The translations under genes and the position numbers were made by a program. From the NCBI GenBank assembly GCA_017403155.1, contig JAFQOP010000014.1, positions 1 through 64,000 of the forward strand: 64,000 nt of DNA. The letters run 5' to 3'. Position 1 is the stretch's first letter, and the number at the start of each line of letters is the position of its first letter. This DNA comes from Clostridia bacterium. Lineage in GTDB: Bacteria > Bacillota > Clostridia > Oscillospirales > CAG-272. Below are positions 1 to 6,778 of this stretch, one piece after another. The notes under the pieces are model-generated. The model saw only the letters and a program-made list of their open reading frames with translations. It had not been told where the DNA came from and ran no database searches.

Positions 1-212
1 CATCGGTTGTTCCGCCAGGGGCATAGCCGGGTAGCCGCGTACGGATGTAATAAACGCTGAAGGCATCTAAGCGTGAAGTACACCTCAAGATGAGATATCC
101 CATCATTTAAAATGAGTAAGGTCGCTCGTAGACTACGAGATTGATAGGTCGCAGATGTAAGTGCAGTAATGTATTCAGTTGAGCGATACTAATTGACCGA
201 GGGCTTGAACTA
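1..212 (+). rRNA. rrl: 23S ribosomal RNA, 3' end (partial)
   Basis: The first ~212 bases match the conserved 3' end of bacterial 23S rRNA (domain VI and the terminal helix), including the segment around CGCTGAAGGCATCTAAGCG and the final GACCGAGGGCTTGAAC. The 5' part lies outside the window. The exact 3' end is estimated from the usual end of the family. No 5S rRNA follows; the next RNA gene is tRNA-Lys. Confidence 0.95.
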
Positions 213-272
213 CCTTTTGTGTAGTTCGGCAAAGCGCGAGAGCAAACAATTCGTCGATTATACTAATTCGGT

Positions 273-299
273 TTTCAATGCGTATTTTGTGCATTGAAA
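273..299 (+). other. Hairpin between 23S rRNA and tRNA-Lys
   Basis: A 9-bp perfect inverted repeat (273-281 with 291-299, stem TTTCAATGC) lies in the 23S-tRNA spacer. It has no T-tract and so is unlikely to terminate transcription. A rRNA-processing stem is possible but unproven. The rest of 213-300 holds no 5S rRNA and no gene. Confidence 0.5.
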
Positions 300-300
300 T

Positions 301-320
301 GCACCTCTAGCTCAGTTGGT
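301..320 (+). repeat. 5' fragment of a tRNA-Lys-like gene (acceptor strand plus half D-arm)
   Basis: These 20 bases are identical to the first 20 bases of the intact tRNA-Lys at 343-418. The copy stops in the D-loop after TTGGT. The sequence that would continue it (AGAGCAACTG) appears at 462-471, on the far side of the intact tRNA and its terminator, so this looks like one half of a split tRNA gene. Confidence 0.85.
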
Positions 321-323
321 GCA

Positions 324-341
324 AAAAAACAAAATAACAAA
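324..341 (+). repeat. Left arm of inverted repeat flanking tRNA-Lys
   Basis: An A-rich 18-bp sequence (A6 C A4 T AA C AAA) is the exact reverse complement of 444-461. The two arms bracket the intact tRNA-Lys gene and its terminator and sit exactly at the two edges of the split D-loop. Confidence 0.85.
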
Positions 342-342
342 T

Positions 343-418
343 GCACCTCTAGCTCAGTTGGTAGAGCAACTGACTCTTAATCAGTGGGTCCAGGGTTCGA
401 GTCCCTGGAGGTGCACCA
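343..418 (+). tRNA. tRNA-Lys (anticodon CTT)
   Basis: A complete cloverleaf of 76 nt including encoded CCA. The acceptor stem is GCACCTC/GAGGTGC, the D-arm GCTC/GAGC, the anticodon stem ACTGA/TCAGT with loop CTCTTAA (anticodon CTT, reading AAG), the variable loop GGGTC, and the T-stem CAGGG/CCCTG with loop TTCGAGT. It lies downstream of the 23S gene and may be co-transcribed with it. It is followed directly by a terminator. Confidence 0.97.
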
Positions 419-446
419 AAGGTCTGAAGAAATTCAGACCTTTTTT
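419..446 (+). terminator. Rho-independent terminator of the rRNA/tRNA unit
   Basis: An 11-bp stem (418-428 with 433-443, core AGGTCTGAA/TTCAGACCT), a 4-nt loop and a run of six T directly after the tRNA CCA end. Confidence 0.9.
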
Positions 447-461
447 GTTATTTTGTTTTTT
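444..461 (+). repeat. Right arm of inverted repeat flanking tRNA-Lys
   Basis: Exact reverse complement of 324-341. It overlaps the T-tract of the tRNA terminator and ends right where the D-loop sequence AGAGCAACTG resumes at 462. Confidence 0.85.
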
Positions 462-668
462 AGAGCAACTGCATTCCGAAGGAATATTGCCTTGCGAGGA
501 GATATTGGTGTGCTGTAGATAATCAGCGGAACGTGAAGAACATACCACTCCCCGAGCGGCAAACTCTTAATTTGCTATGCGGAAGGTAGGAAAGATTTAT
601 ATTCGTAGGCATTTGCGGGCTAAAAGCCTTTAGTGCCGCATAGCAATATACCGCAAAGCGGTATGCAG

Positions 669-783
669 TGGGTCCGGTGGAAAGTTCAGAGTCCCTGACC
701 GATAGCACCTCAGAACTCGACCGACCCACTAAATTAAGAGCCCTTGCTCTACCAATGCGTACTACGTACGCGAGAGCAACTGC
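669..783 (+). repeat. tRNA-mosaic direct repeat, copy A
   Basis: About 115 bp from TGGGTCC to AGAGCAACTGC, nearly identical to 1100-1213. The copies differ mainly around 711-724, where copy B has a T-arm-like TCGGGCTCGAACG. Each copy holds an antisense tRNA D-arm/anticodon segment, the GCGTAC-TAC-GTACGC hairpin and a sense D-arm half. Confidence 0.9.
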
Positions 784-855
784 CTCTGAAGCGGCTAGAG
801 TGCGGAGGGTATGTAATAATTCGTAGGCTTCAGTGCTGCGGGAAGGTATCCCCAC

Positions 856-894
856 GCAAACGCCGTATATGCCGTCGGCATATGCATTGGGTCC
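856..894 (+). repeat. 39-bp hairpin-containing repeat, copy 1
   Basis: Identical to 1068-1106. It holds the stem ATATGCC-GTC-GGCATAT (867-883) followed by TGCATTGGGTCC, which resembles the end of an anticodon arm running into a tRNA variable loop. Confidence 0.9.
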
Positions 895-1067
895 AGGGTT
901 CTCAGGTCGCCGTCGAATGTCGCAACCTATCGCCTCGATACACTCGGCTCTGCTTGCTCGTTCTTTGGGCGACACCGCTTGGCATAACGATTATCAATCG
1001 TTTTGCCTGCACTAACCCGTGGAGGTGCGTTGCGGCTCGGACACGATTTGTTCCAAGTTAGTTAGGA

Positions 1068-1213
1068 GCAAACGCCGTATATGCCGTCGGCATATGCATT
1101 GGGTCCGGTGGAAAGTTCAGAGTCCCTGACCGATAGCACCTCGGGCTCGAACGACCCACTAAATTAAGAGCCCTTGCTCTACCAATGCGTACTACGTACG
1201 CGAGAGCAACTGC
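1068..1213 (+). repeat. 39-bp repeat copy 2 joined to tRNA-mosaic direct repeat copy B
   Basis: 1068-1106 repeats 856-894 exactly and 1100-1213 repeats 669-783, so two modules that are separate upstream are fused here. It ends in the third AGAGCAACTGC copy, followed by an ATTCCGAAG sequence as at 473-481 but with a decayed hairpin. Confidence 0.88.
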
Positions 1214-1241
1214 ATTCCGAAGAAATATAGCTAGTAAATAC

Positions 1242-1268
1242 AAAAGACCGTCATTTGACGGTCTTTTT
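1242..1268. terminator. Bidirectional terminator between tRNA mosaic and YwaF-like gene
   Basis: Stem AAAAGACCGTCA/GACGGTCTTTT with a short loop, T-rich on the plus strand and A-rich at the other edge. It would end the minus-strand membrane-protein gene and any rightward RNA from the tRNA mosaic. Confidence 0.85.
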
Positions 1269-1277
1269 TGTATATGA

Positions 1278-2065
1278 TTATTCCGTTTTTCTGCGTTTTT
1301 GCTTGATTTCCTTGATAATTTGCGGTAAGGATACAAGAGTGAACAGAGCCGTGACGATTCCAAAGGCTACTGCAAGCCTTGCCCAAATATTAGAGGGGAG
1401 GATATTTGCAAGAGAATCACCCGGGGTGCCTGCAGCAAGATACATATAATTTGCATCGGGTATGTTGAGGTTTGCGTATATTGCAAAGCATGCGAGTATT
1501 GCGAGCATCGCATACGGCTTAAACACCTTTCTGAAATTCGGTCTGAAGCCGTGAACAAATGTCATATAGAATACACTCAAAATAGGTATGATGTGCTCGA
1601 ACCAGTATGAATAATATCTGTAATGCCCAAAGCTTACTCCAGTCAGTACGGCAGGAGTGAGAATCGGAATAATACCGAGCGTGAGAGAAATGTAAAAGGC
1701 AATATCATATAGGTGTCTGTTTTTCTTTATAAGCATAAATGCGGAGATATAAGCTATCCACTCGCAGACCTGAAGGGGCAAGAAGGTCATCATTTGTGTA
1801 CCGTCCTGGCTGTTGCCAACGTACAAAAGACGCCAGTAGTATGAGCATTCGTTAAAGATAAGCAATGCTCCCATAATTGTCCTGAACGTGTCCTCGTGCT
1901 TCCATTCTCGCAGCTTATCCTTAAATCTGTATATCAGAAAAATGCCGACAAAAAGCAGGAGGATAGGGAGGATATGCGCGAATGAAAAGTATTCGAAAAT
2001 TGGAGTTTCGCTGTAACCGAAAAACCCTCGCTATGATATTCATATGTAAAGTTGTCCATCGTCAT
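1278..2065 (-). pseudogene. TIGR02206/YwaF-like integral membrane protein, broken by a one-base frameshift
   Basis: Read from an ATG at 2065 (preceded by GAAAGG), the first 15 or so codons give MTMDNFTYEYHSEGF. The rest of the protein (FGYSETPIFEYFSFAHILP onward, ending at 1278) lies in the next frame. The switch falls in the A5 run at 2020-2024 (T5 in the message); one extra base would restore a single frame of about 262 residues. The body has about six to seven hydrophobic segments and resembles the YwaF family of unknown function. An intact ORF alone would begin at 1874 and lack the first membrane helix. This may be a real lesion or a homopolymer sequencing error. Confidence 0.72.
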
Positions 2066-2116
2066 AGCCTTTCTTATAATAAGTAATATACGTTAAATTT
2101 ATTCCTGCATACAACT

Positions 2117-2145
2117 ATTTTACCATACAATATTCATCTTGTCCA
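2117..2145 (-). promoter_or_regulatory. Sigma-A promoter of the YwaF-like gene
   Basis: On the minus strand, TGGACA (2145-2140), 17-nt spacer, TAAAAT (2122-2117), about 50 nt upstream of the start codon at 2065. Confidence 0.6.
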
Positions 2146-2199
2146 TAGAAAATAAAAAAGTTTTGGACAATTTCACCTTAACTGCTGTATAAAAAACTA

Positions 2200-2228
2200 T
2201 TGATTTTTAAACCGTAATATGTTATTAT
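2200..2228 (+). promoter_or_regulatory. Sigma-A promoter of the phosphoribosyltransferase gene
   Basis: TTGATT (2200-2205), 17-nt spacer, TATTAT (2223-2228), with an AAGGGG ribosome binding site at 2236-2241 before the ATG at 2249. Confidence 0.7.
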
Positions 2229-2248
2229 AAAGAAAAAGGGGTAAAAAT

Positions 2249-2890
2249 ATGCCATTCGAAAATGCTTATAAAATAAGAACAAAAAAGGATAACCTCCTCT
2301 TGCGTGTTGCACCCGGACACTTTGCAACAAGCCACAGCCATATCAATTACTTCATAGACGTGACGATGCAGAAGACACGTCTGTCGGAGGCTAAAGCAGT
2401 AGCAGAGGAGCTTGTATCATACTATAATACTACAACGGTTATTGACACCATTCTCTGCCTTGACGGAACTCAGGTAATCGGTACATGCATCGCAGACGAG
2501 CTGACAAAGGGCAATTATATTAACCTGAATGCTCATAAGACGATATATGTCGTTGCTCCCGAGTATACCTCGTCGAGCCAGATTATATTCCGCGACAGCC
2601 TTATTCCTATGGTTGAGAACAAGAACGTTCTTATTCTCGCAGCATCCGTTACGACAGGATATACAACAAAGTCGGCGGTAGAGGCAATCAATTATTACCG
2701 CGGCAAGGTTGCGGGAGTTGCATCTATATTCGCTACGGTTGACAGCTGTATGGGCTATGACGTGCATTCTGTATTTGATCCAAAGGACTTGCCGGGCTAC
2801 GCAACCTATCCTTATCACGAGTGCCCGATGTGCCGTCAAGGTAAAAAGATAGATGCTCTTGTCAACAGCTTTGGATACTCAAAACTGTAA
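2249..2890 (+). CDS. Orotate phosphoribosyltransferase-like protein with altered PRPP motif
   Basis: A 213-residue protein with the overall pattern of type I phosphoribosyltransferases (PRTases), such as an ILCLDGTQVIG segment near residue 68 and VLILAASVTTGYTTKSAV near residue 126 at the place of the PRPP loop. In active enzymes that loop reads roughly VLVVDDVITTGGT; here both acidic residues are replaced by alanine, so catalysis as an ordinary PRTase is doubtful. The C-terminus has a small cysteine motif (HECPMCRQGKK). It has its own promoter and terminator, and no pyrimidine genes lie nearby. It could be a regulatory or binding relative of PyrE rather than the pathway enzyme. The family call is moderate; the substrate is unknown. 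Confidence 0.65.
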   Translation: MPFENAYKIRTKKDNLLLRVAPGHFATSHSHINYFIDVTMQKTRLSEAKAVAEELVSYYNTTTVIDTILCLDGTQVIGTCIADELTKGNYINLNAHKTIYVVAPEYTSSSQIIFRDSLIPMVENKNVLILAASVTTGYTTKSAVEAINYYRGKVAGVASIFATVDSCMGYDVHSVFDPKDLPGYATYPYHECPMCRQGKKIDALVNSFGYSKL

Positions 2891-2900
2891 TTAATTTCAC

Positions 2901-2938
2901 ACGGGTGGCGTGCTTTCGACGCGCCACCCGATTTTTTA
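2901..2938 (+). terminator. Terminator after the PRTase-like gene
   Basis: A strong GC-rich stem CGGGTGGCG/CGCCACCCG with a run of T at 2932-2937. Only about 20 bases separate it from the next start codon, so the glycosidase downstream depends on read-through or an unseen promoter. Confidence 0.85.
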
Positions 2939-2957
2939 GCAAAGAAAGGTTTATCAA

Positions 2958-4820
2958 ATGAAGACAGAATGGATTTGGACTAAGGATGGGGCGAGAGAGG
3001 CTGACTCATATGCCAGCTTTAAATGCTCCTTTAGCGGTGCTACAGGTGCAATATCGCTTAAAGTATCGTGCGACAGCGTCTTTTGTGCATGTTTAAACGG
3101 AGAGGTTGTTCTTTTTTCCGGCTGTGCAGATTATCCGCACTACAAGCTGTATGACGAATGTGACATATCTGAGCATGTAGCAAAGGAAAACGAGCTTGAG
3201 ATTGTTGTATGGTATGTTGGGACCGACTCCCAGACATATATTCATTCCGACCCGGGGCTTTGGTTTGAGGTTATAGCGGAGGGCGAGGTAATTGCCGCAA
3301 GCTCTGCCGAGACACTTTCGCGCCCCAACCTTTCCTTTAAGCACGGATATAAGAAGATGATAACTCATCAGCTTGGTTATTCCTTTTACTATGACAACAC
3401 AGCTTCGAATGACATCCCTTGGACAAAATCCATTATAATCGAAAAGCTCGCTCCGGTTAAAAGGCAGCAGAAGTCTCTTGTCCTTGACGGAAGGATTCCT
3501 GCAACCTACACAGAGGTTGACGGACATGTTCTCGTTGACTTTGGCAGAGAGGTAGCAGGTTATGTAGACGTAGAATTCTATAGCCCGATTGAGCAGGAGC
3601 TTCTTATTACGTTTGGCGAGCATCTTGAAACAGGAAAGGTCAGCCGAGAGATAGGCGGTCGTGACTTCAGCTTTGAATTTAAGGCAAAAAAAGGTAAGAA
3701 CAAGTGGTTTTGTCCGCTCCGTCGCCTTGCTTGCAGATATTTTGAAATATACTCAAAGAAGCCTATCAATATAGACTACTTTGGTATGCAGCACGTGTAT
3801 TATCCCGTCGAGGAAAGAAAAAGAAAGGTTGACGATCCTCTCCTTCGCAGGATATACGACGTAAGTGTGCGCACGCTTCGTCTATGCATGCACGAGCATT
3901 ATGAGGACTGCCCGTGGCGGGAGCAGGCGCTTTATGCCCTTGATAGCCGAAATCAAATGCTCTTTGGATACAAGGCATTTTTCGGTACAGAGTATCAACG
4001 GTCAAATCTTCTTCTTATAAATCAAGGACTTCGCCCCGATGGGCTTCTTGCAATCTGCTTTCCTGCGGGAAGCGATGTGCCTATCCCGTTTTTCTCTCTT
4101 GCATTTATCCTTGAGGTGTGCGTATATGTAAAAGAGACGGGTGACCGCTCAATTATTGAGCAAACGAAAGAAACCGTATCAACGATTATATCTACATTCC
4201 AAAAAAGTCGCGACAAGTGCGGACTAATCCCGGCGTTTAAGCCTCCCTTTTGGAATTTCTACGAGTGGAGCGAGGGCAATGACGGCGATCTTTCCGGAGT
4301 AGGGAAGGTTGAATTTAAGGAAAGATGCGAGCTGATCCTTAATGCGATGTACGTTTACGTTCTTAACGTATACAATGAGACAGCGGGCACAAGCTATGAT
4401 ACCGAGAGTGTAAAGCAGGCAATTAAGGAAAACCTCTATCTTGAGGATAAGGGGGTTTATAAAATCTCAACAAACGGCACCCTCGTCGGTCAGCTAGGTA
4501 ATGCTCTTGCTATACTTGCCGGTCTTGGCAATGCCGCGCTTGCTGAAAAGGTAGCAGAGTGCAAGAATATGACCCCGGCAACACTGTCGATGAAGCCATT
4601 TGTTTACGATGCCCTTCTCACAGAAGGTGATAAATATAAGAATTTCATTATCGAAGATATAAAGCGCGTCTATGGGGCGATGCTTGATTACGGTGCAACG
4701 AGCTTCTGGGAGACTGAGCTCGGGTGGCGGGACTTTGATTTTGCGGGTAGCCTTTGCCACGGCTGGAGCGCCTCTCCCGTGTATTACCTTTCGATTCTTG
4801 GCTTGGCAAATGAGGAATAA
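2958..4820 (+). CDS. Alpha-L-rhamnosidase-like glycoside hydrolase (GH78 type)
   Basis: 620 residues, no signal peptide, so probably cytoplasmic. The N-terminal third is beta-rich, as in the accessory domains of this family. From about residue 300 an (alpha/alpha)6 barrel begins, with the family hallmark HYEDCPWREQALYALDSRNQ near residue 318. A second hallmark (SFWETELGW...GSLCHGWSASPVYYL) lies near residue 580, where GH78 enzymes keep their barrel-closing Trp/His residues. Shorter than classical GH78 enzymes (about 900), it fits the compact intracellular type that trims rhamnosides after uptake. The ribosome binding site is AGAAAGG. The general class is secure; the exact sugar is not. Confidence 0.8.
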   Translation: MKTEWIWTKDGAREADSYASFKCSFSGATGAISLKVSCDSVFCACLNGEVVLFSGCADYPHYKLYDECDISEHVAKENELEIVVWYVGTDSQTYIHSDPGLWFEVIAEGEVIAASSAETLSRPNLSFKHGYKKMITHQLGYSFYYDNTASNDIPWTKSIIIEKLAPVKRQQKSLVLDGRIPATYTEVDGHVLVDFGREVAGYVDVEFYSPIEQELLITFGEHLETGKVSREIGGRDFSFEFKAKKGKNKWFCPLRRLACRYFEIYSKKPINIDYFGMQHVYYPVEERKRKVDDPLLRRIYDVSVRTLRLCMHEHYEDCPWREQALYALDSRNQMLFGYKAFFGTEYQRSNLLLINQGLRPDGLLAICFPAGSDVPIPFFSLAFILEVCVYVKETGDRSIIEQTKETVSTIISTFQKSRDKCGLIPAFKPPFWNFYEWSEGNDGDLSGVGKVEFKERCELILNAMYVYVLNVYNETAGTSYDTESVKQAIKENLYLEDKGVYKISTNGTLVGQLGNALAILAGLGNAALAEKVAECKNMTPATLSMKPFVYDALLTEGDKYKNFIIEDIKRVYGAMLDYGATSFWETELGWRDFDFAGSLCHGWSASPVYYLSILGLANEE

Positions 4821-4865
4821 AAAAACACGGGGTAGCCCATTAGGGCTACCCCGTGTAACTTTTAA
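4821..4865. terminator. Bidirectional terminator between GH78-like gene and aro operon
   Basis: A perfect 14-bp stem (4825-4838 with 4843-4856), 4-nt loop ATTA, A-run before and T-rich after. It serves the convergent glycosidase and aroF genes; aroF's stop codon at 4862 lies at its edge. Confidence 0.92.
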
Positions 4866-5893
4866 AGCATATCTGCAATATCGTAAATAAGCCTCTCGGA
4901 CTTTTCCCATCCAAGGCAGGGGTCGGTTATCGACTTTCCGTATATCTCGCAGTCGGATATCTTCTGTGTGCCGTCCTCGATGTAGCTCTCTATCATAAGT
5001 CCCTTGACAAGGGAGCGCACCTTCTTGTCATATGCACAGCTCTCGAGTATCTCCTTTGCAATTCTTGGCTGCTCAAGATATTTCTTGCCCGAGTTTGAAT
5101 GGTTGGTGTCGACGATAACCGCAGGGTTCGCAAGTCCGCTAGTATCATAGGCCTCCGCCAAACCGATAAGATCCTCATAATGGTAGTTTGGATGGCTCTT
5201 TCCGTGCTTGTCTACATAGCCGCGCAGAATTGCGTGTGCATACGGGTTTCCGTGGCTCTTTGCCTCCCAGCCGCGGTAGTAGAACACGTGTGAGTGCTGG
5301 GCTGCCATGATTGAGTTCATCATTACGGAGATGTCTCCGCTTGTCGGGTTTTTCATACCTACGGGAATAGCAAGTCCCGATGCGGTAAGTCTATGCTGCT
5401 GATCCTCAACAGAGCGCGCACCGACTGCAACGTATGCAAGAACGTCGGAGAGGTATCTGTGGTTTTCGGGGTAGAGCATTTCGTCAGCACAGCCGAATCC
5501 CGTTTCCGCAATTGCTCTCATGTGCATCTTTCTGATAGCTATAATTCCCTTGAGAAGGTCGGGCTCTGCGTTGGGGTCGGGCTGGTGGAGCATGCCCTTG
5601 TATCCGTCGCCGGTTGTTCTCGGCTTGTTCGTATATATTCTCGGTACGATGAGAATCTTGTCCTTAACCTTTTCCTGAACACCGCGCAGACGGTAGATAT
5701 AATCAAGCACAGAGTCCTCGTTGTCGGCGGAGCACGGACCAATGACAAGTATAAATTTCTCCGATTTGCCGGAGAGGATATCCTTCATGTCGCTTATCGC
5801 CTTGTTTCTTATCGCCTCTATCTCGGGTGTAACAGGGAACTGCTCTTTTATCTCCATCGGGATAGGCAGCTTGCGAAAAAACTCCATATTCAT
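4862..5893 (-). CDS. aroF: 3-deoxy-7-phosphoheptulonate (DAHP) synthase, class I
   Basis: 343 residues, the normal length for the AroF/AroG/AroH family. It joins phosphoenolpyruvate and erythrose-4-phosphate, the first step of the shikimate pathway. Family motifs are clear: LVIGPCSADN near residue 50, PRIYTNKPRTTGDGYKG near residue 84, GARSVEDQQHR near residue 158 and the metal-site region DTNHSNSGK near residue 260. It is the last gene of the eight-gene aromatic operon, 27 nt after tyrA, so the entry enzyme is placed last. The start is the ATG at 5893 with AAAGGAA upstream; an in-frame ATG two codons later is possible. Any aromatic amino acid feedback cannot be told by eye. Confidence 0.96.
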   Translation of the reverse strand: MNMEFFRKLPIPMEIKEQFPVTPEIEAIRNKAISDMKDILSGKSEKFILVIGPCSADNEDSVLDYIYRLRGVQEKVKDKILIVPRIYTNKPRTTGDGYKGMLHQPDPNAEPDLLKGIIAIRKMHMRAIAETGFGCADEMLYPENHRYLSDVLAYVAVGARSVEDQQHRLTASGLAIPVGMKNPTSGDISVMMNSIMAAQHSHVFYYRGWEAKSHGNPYAHAILRGYVDKHGKSHPNYHYEDLIGLAEAYDTSGLANPAVIVDTNHSNSGKKYLEQPRIAKEILESCAYDKKVRSLVKGLMIESYIEDGTQKISDCEIYGKSITDPCLGWEKSERLIYDIADML

Positions 5894-5920
5894 AACAGTA
5901 TAATTCCTTTCTAAAAGACG

Positions 5921-6778
5921 TTATTTCTTATCAAACAGTGCTCTGCGCGCAGTAGAGGTTTTCATTTTTTCCTCCAGTCCCTTGCGGTCACCGCTTTGTA
6001 TCATATCCTTAAAGCGGTTGAACTCCTTAATGAAGGAATTCATCTCGCAAAGAAGAGCATCCTTATTCATAAGGAACAGCTCCGCCCACATTTTCTCATT
6101 GATTTTTGCAATTCTCGTCAGATCTCTGAACGAGTCGCCCGTGTATCTCTCGAGACTGTCGGTATCTCTGCAGGTCATAAGGGATACAGCGATGCAGTGG
6201 GTAAGCTGAGAGAGAAACGCAATCATCTCATCGTGCTCAGTTATAGAGAGCTCGCTTATTCTTGTAAAGCCCAGCTCACGTCCAAGCTCCTTGCATACCT
6301 CGATTGCCTCGATGGTATTTTTCTCCGTCGGTGTAACGATGTAGTTTGCGCCCTTGAATACCTCGGGATCACTGTACTCAACGCCGCTGCGCTCTCGTCC
6401 TGCCATTGGGTGTGCCGAGATAAACTCTACGTCATCACGCAGAATGCTCTGCACCTCGTCTACAACTGAGCTCTTTACACCTGTAACGTCGGTGATCAGA
6501 GTGCCGGGGGAGAAAAGGTGCTGATTGCTCTTAATCCATTCAATAAATACCGTAGGGTAAACTGCAAAGACAATAAGCTCTGCGCTCTTTATCAGGTTCT
6601 CGTCGAGCTCGGTCGTACCGTAGAGGATCATTCCGTGCTCAAGCGCATATTCGATATCAGTCTTGTTTTTTGTTATACAGCTGACTCTGTACCCCTTTGC
6701 TGTCAGGGCCGCAGCATAACCGCCTCCGATGACACCGAGACCGATGATGAGTATATTTGTGTTCTTATTAAGTGTCAT
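5921..6778 (-). CDS. tyrA: Prephenate dehydrogenase
   Basis: 285 residues with an N-terminal Rossmann fold (LIIGLGVIGGGYAAAL at about residue 10) and the TyrA hallmark FISAHPMAGRERSGVEYS near residue 140, followed by the helical dimerisation domain. It oxidatively decarboxylates prephenate to 4-hydroxyphenylpyruvate for tyrosine. There is no C-terminal ACT domain, so tyrosine feedback through ACT is not expected. The start overlaps the end of aroA by 11 bp, with GAGGT upstream of the ATG, suggesting translational coupling. The identity as TyrA is strong; NAD preference is assumed from the family. Confidence 0.94.
   Translation of the reverse strand: MTLNKNTNILIIGLGVIGGGYAAALTAKGYRVSCITKNKTDIEYALEHGMILYGTTELDENLIKSAELIVFAVYPTVFIEWIKSNQHLFSPGTLITDVTGVKSSVVDEVQSILRDDVEFISAHPMAGRERSGVEYSDPEVFKGANYIVTPTEKNTIEAIEVCKELGRELGFTRISELSITEHDEMIAFLSQLTHCIAVSLMTCRDTDSLERYTGDSFRDLTRIAKINEKMWAELFLMNKDALLCEMNSFIKEFNRFKDMIQSGDRKGLEEKMKTSTARRALFDKK

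Larger units (their letters stand above)
462..1226 (+). repeat. Mosaic of tRNA-derived fragments and triloop hairpins; no credible protein gene
   Basis: This 0.76-kb stretch is built from pieces of tRNA-Lys-like sequence in both orientations. The D-arm half AGAGCAACTGC occurs at 462-472, 773-783 and 1203-1213. The variable-arm/T-arm start TGGGTCC occurs at 669, 888 and 1100. An acceptor 3' half (GGAGGTGC) is at 1021-1028. Antisense D-arm to acceptor segments run about 704-755 and 1136-1185. Between the pieces lie perfect hairpins with three-base loops at 473-485 (loop GAA), 648-664 (AAA), 757-771 (TAC, repeated at 1187-1201) and 867-883 (GTC, repeated at 1079-1095). Open frames here have no ribosome binding site and no family resemblance. 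At 773-805 an anticodon arm with loop CTCTGAA (anticodon CTG, Gln-like) is nearly pairable. Confidence 0.8.

Noticed and set aside
316-522. Open frame across tRNA-Lys
   Set aside because: It consists of tRNA and terminator sequence read as protein.
523-975. A 150-codon minus-strand open frame and plus-strand frames (744-1061, 833-1015, 1058-1363) in the tRNA mosaic
   Set aside because: They cross tRNA-derived repeats and hairpins, have no ribosome binding site and no protein-family pattern.
462-1226. CRISPR array
   Set aside because: Repeats are few, unequal, of tRNA origin and without regular spacers; no cas genes occur in the window.
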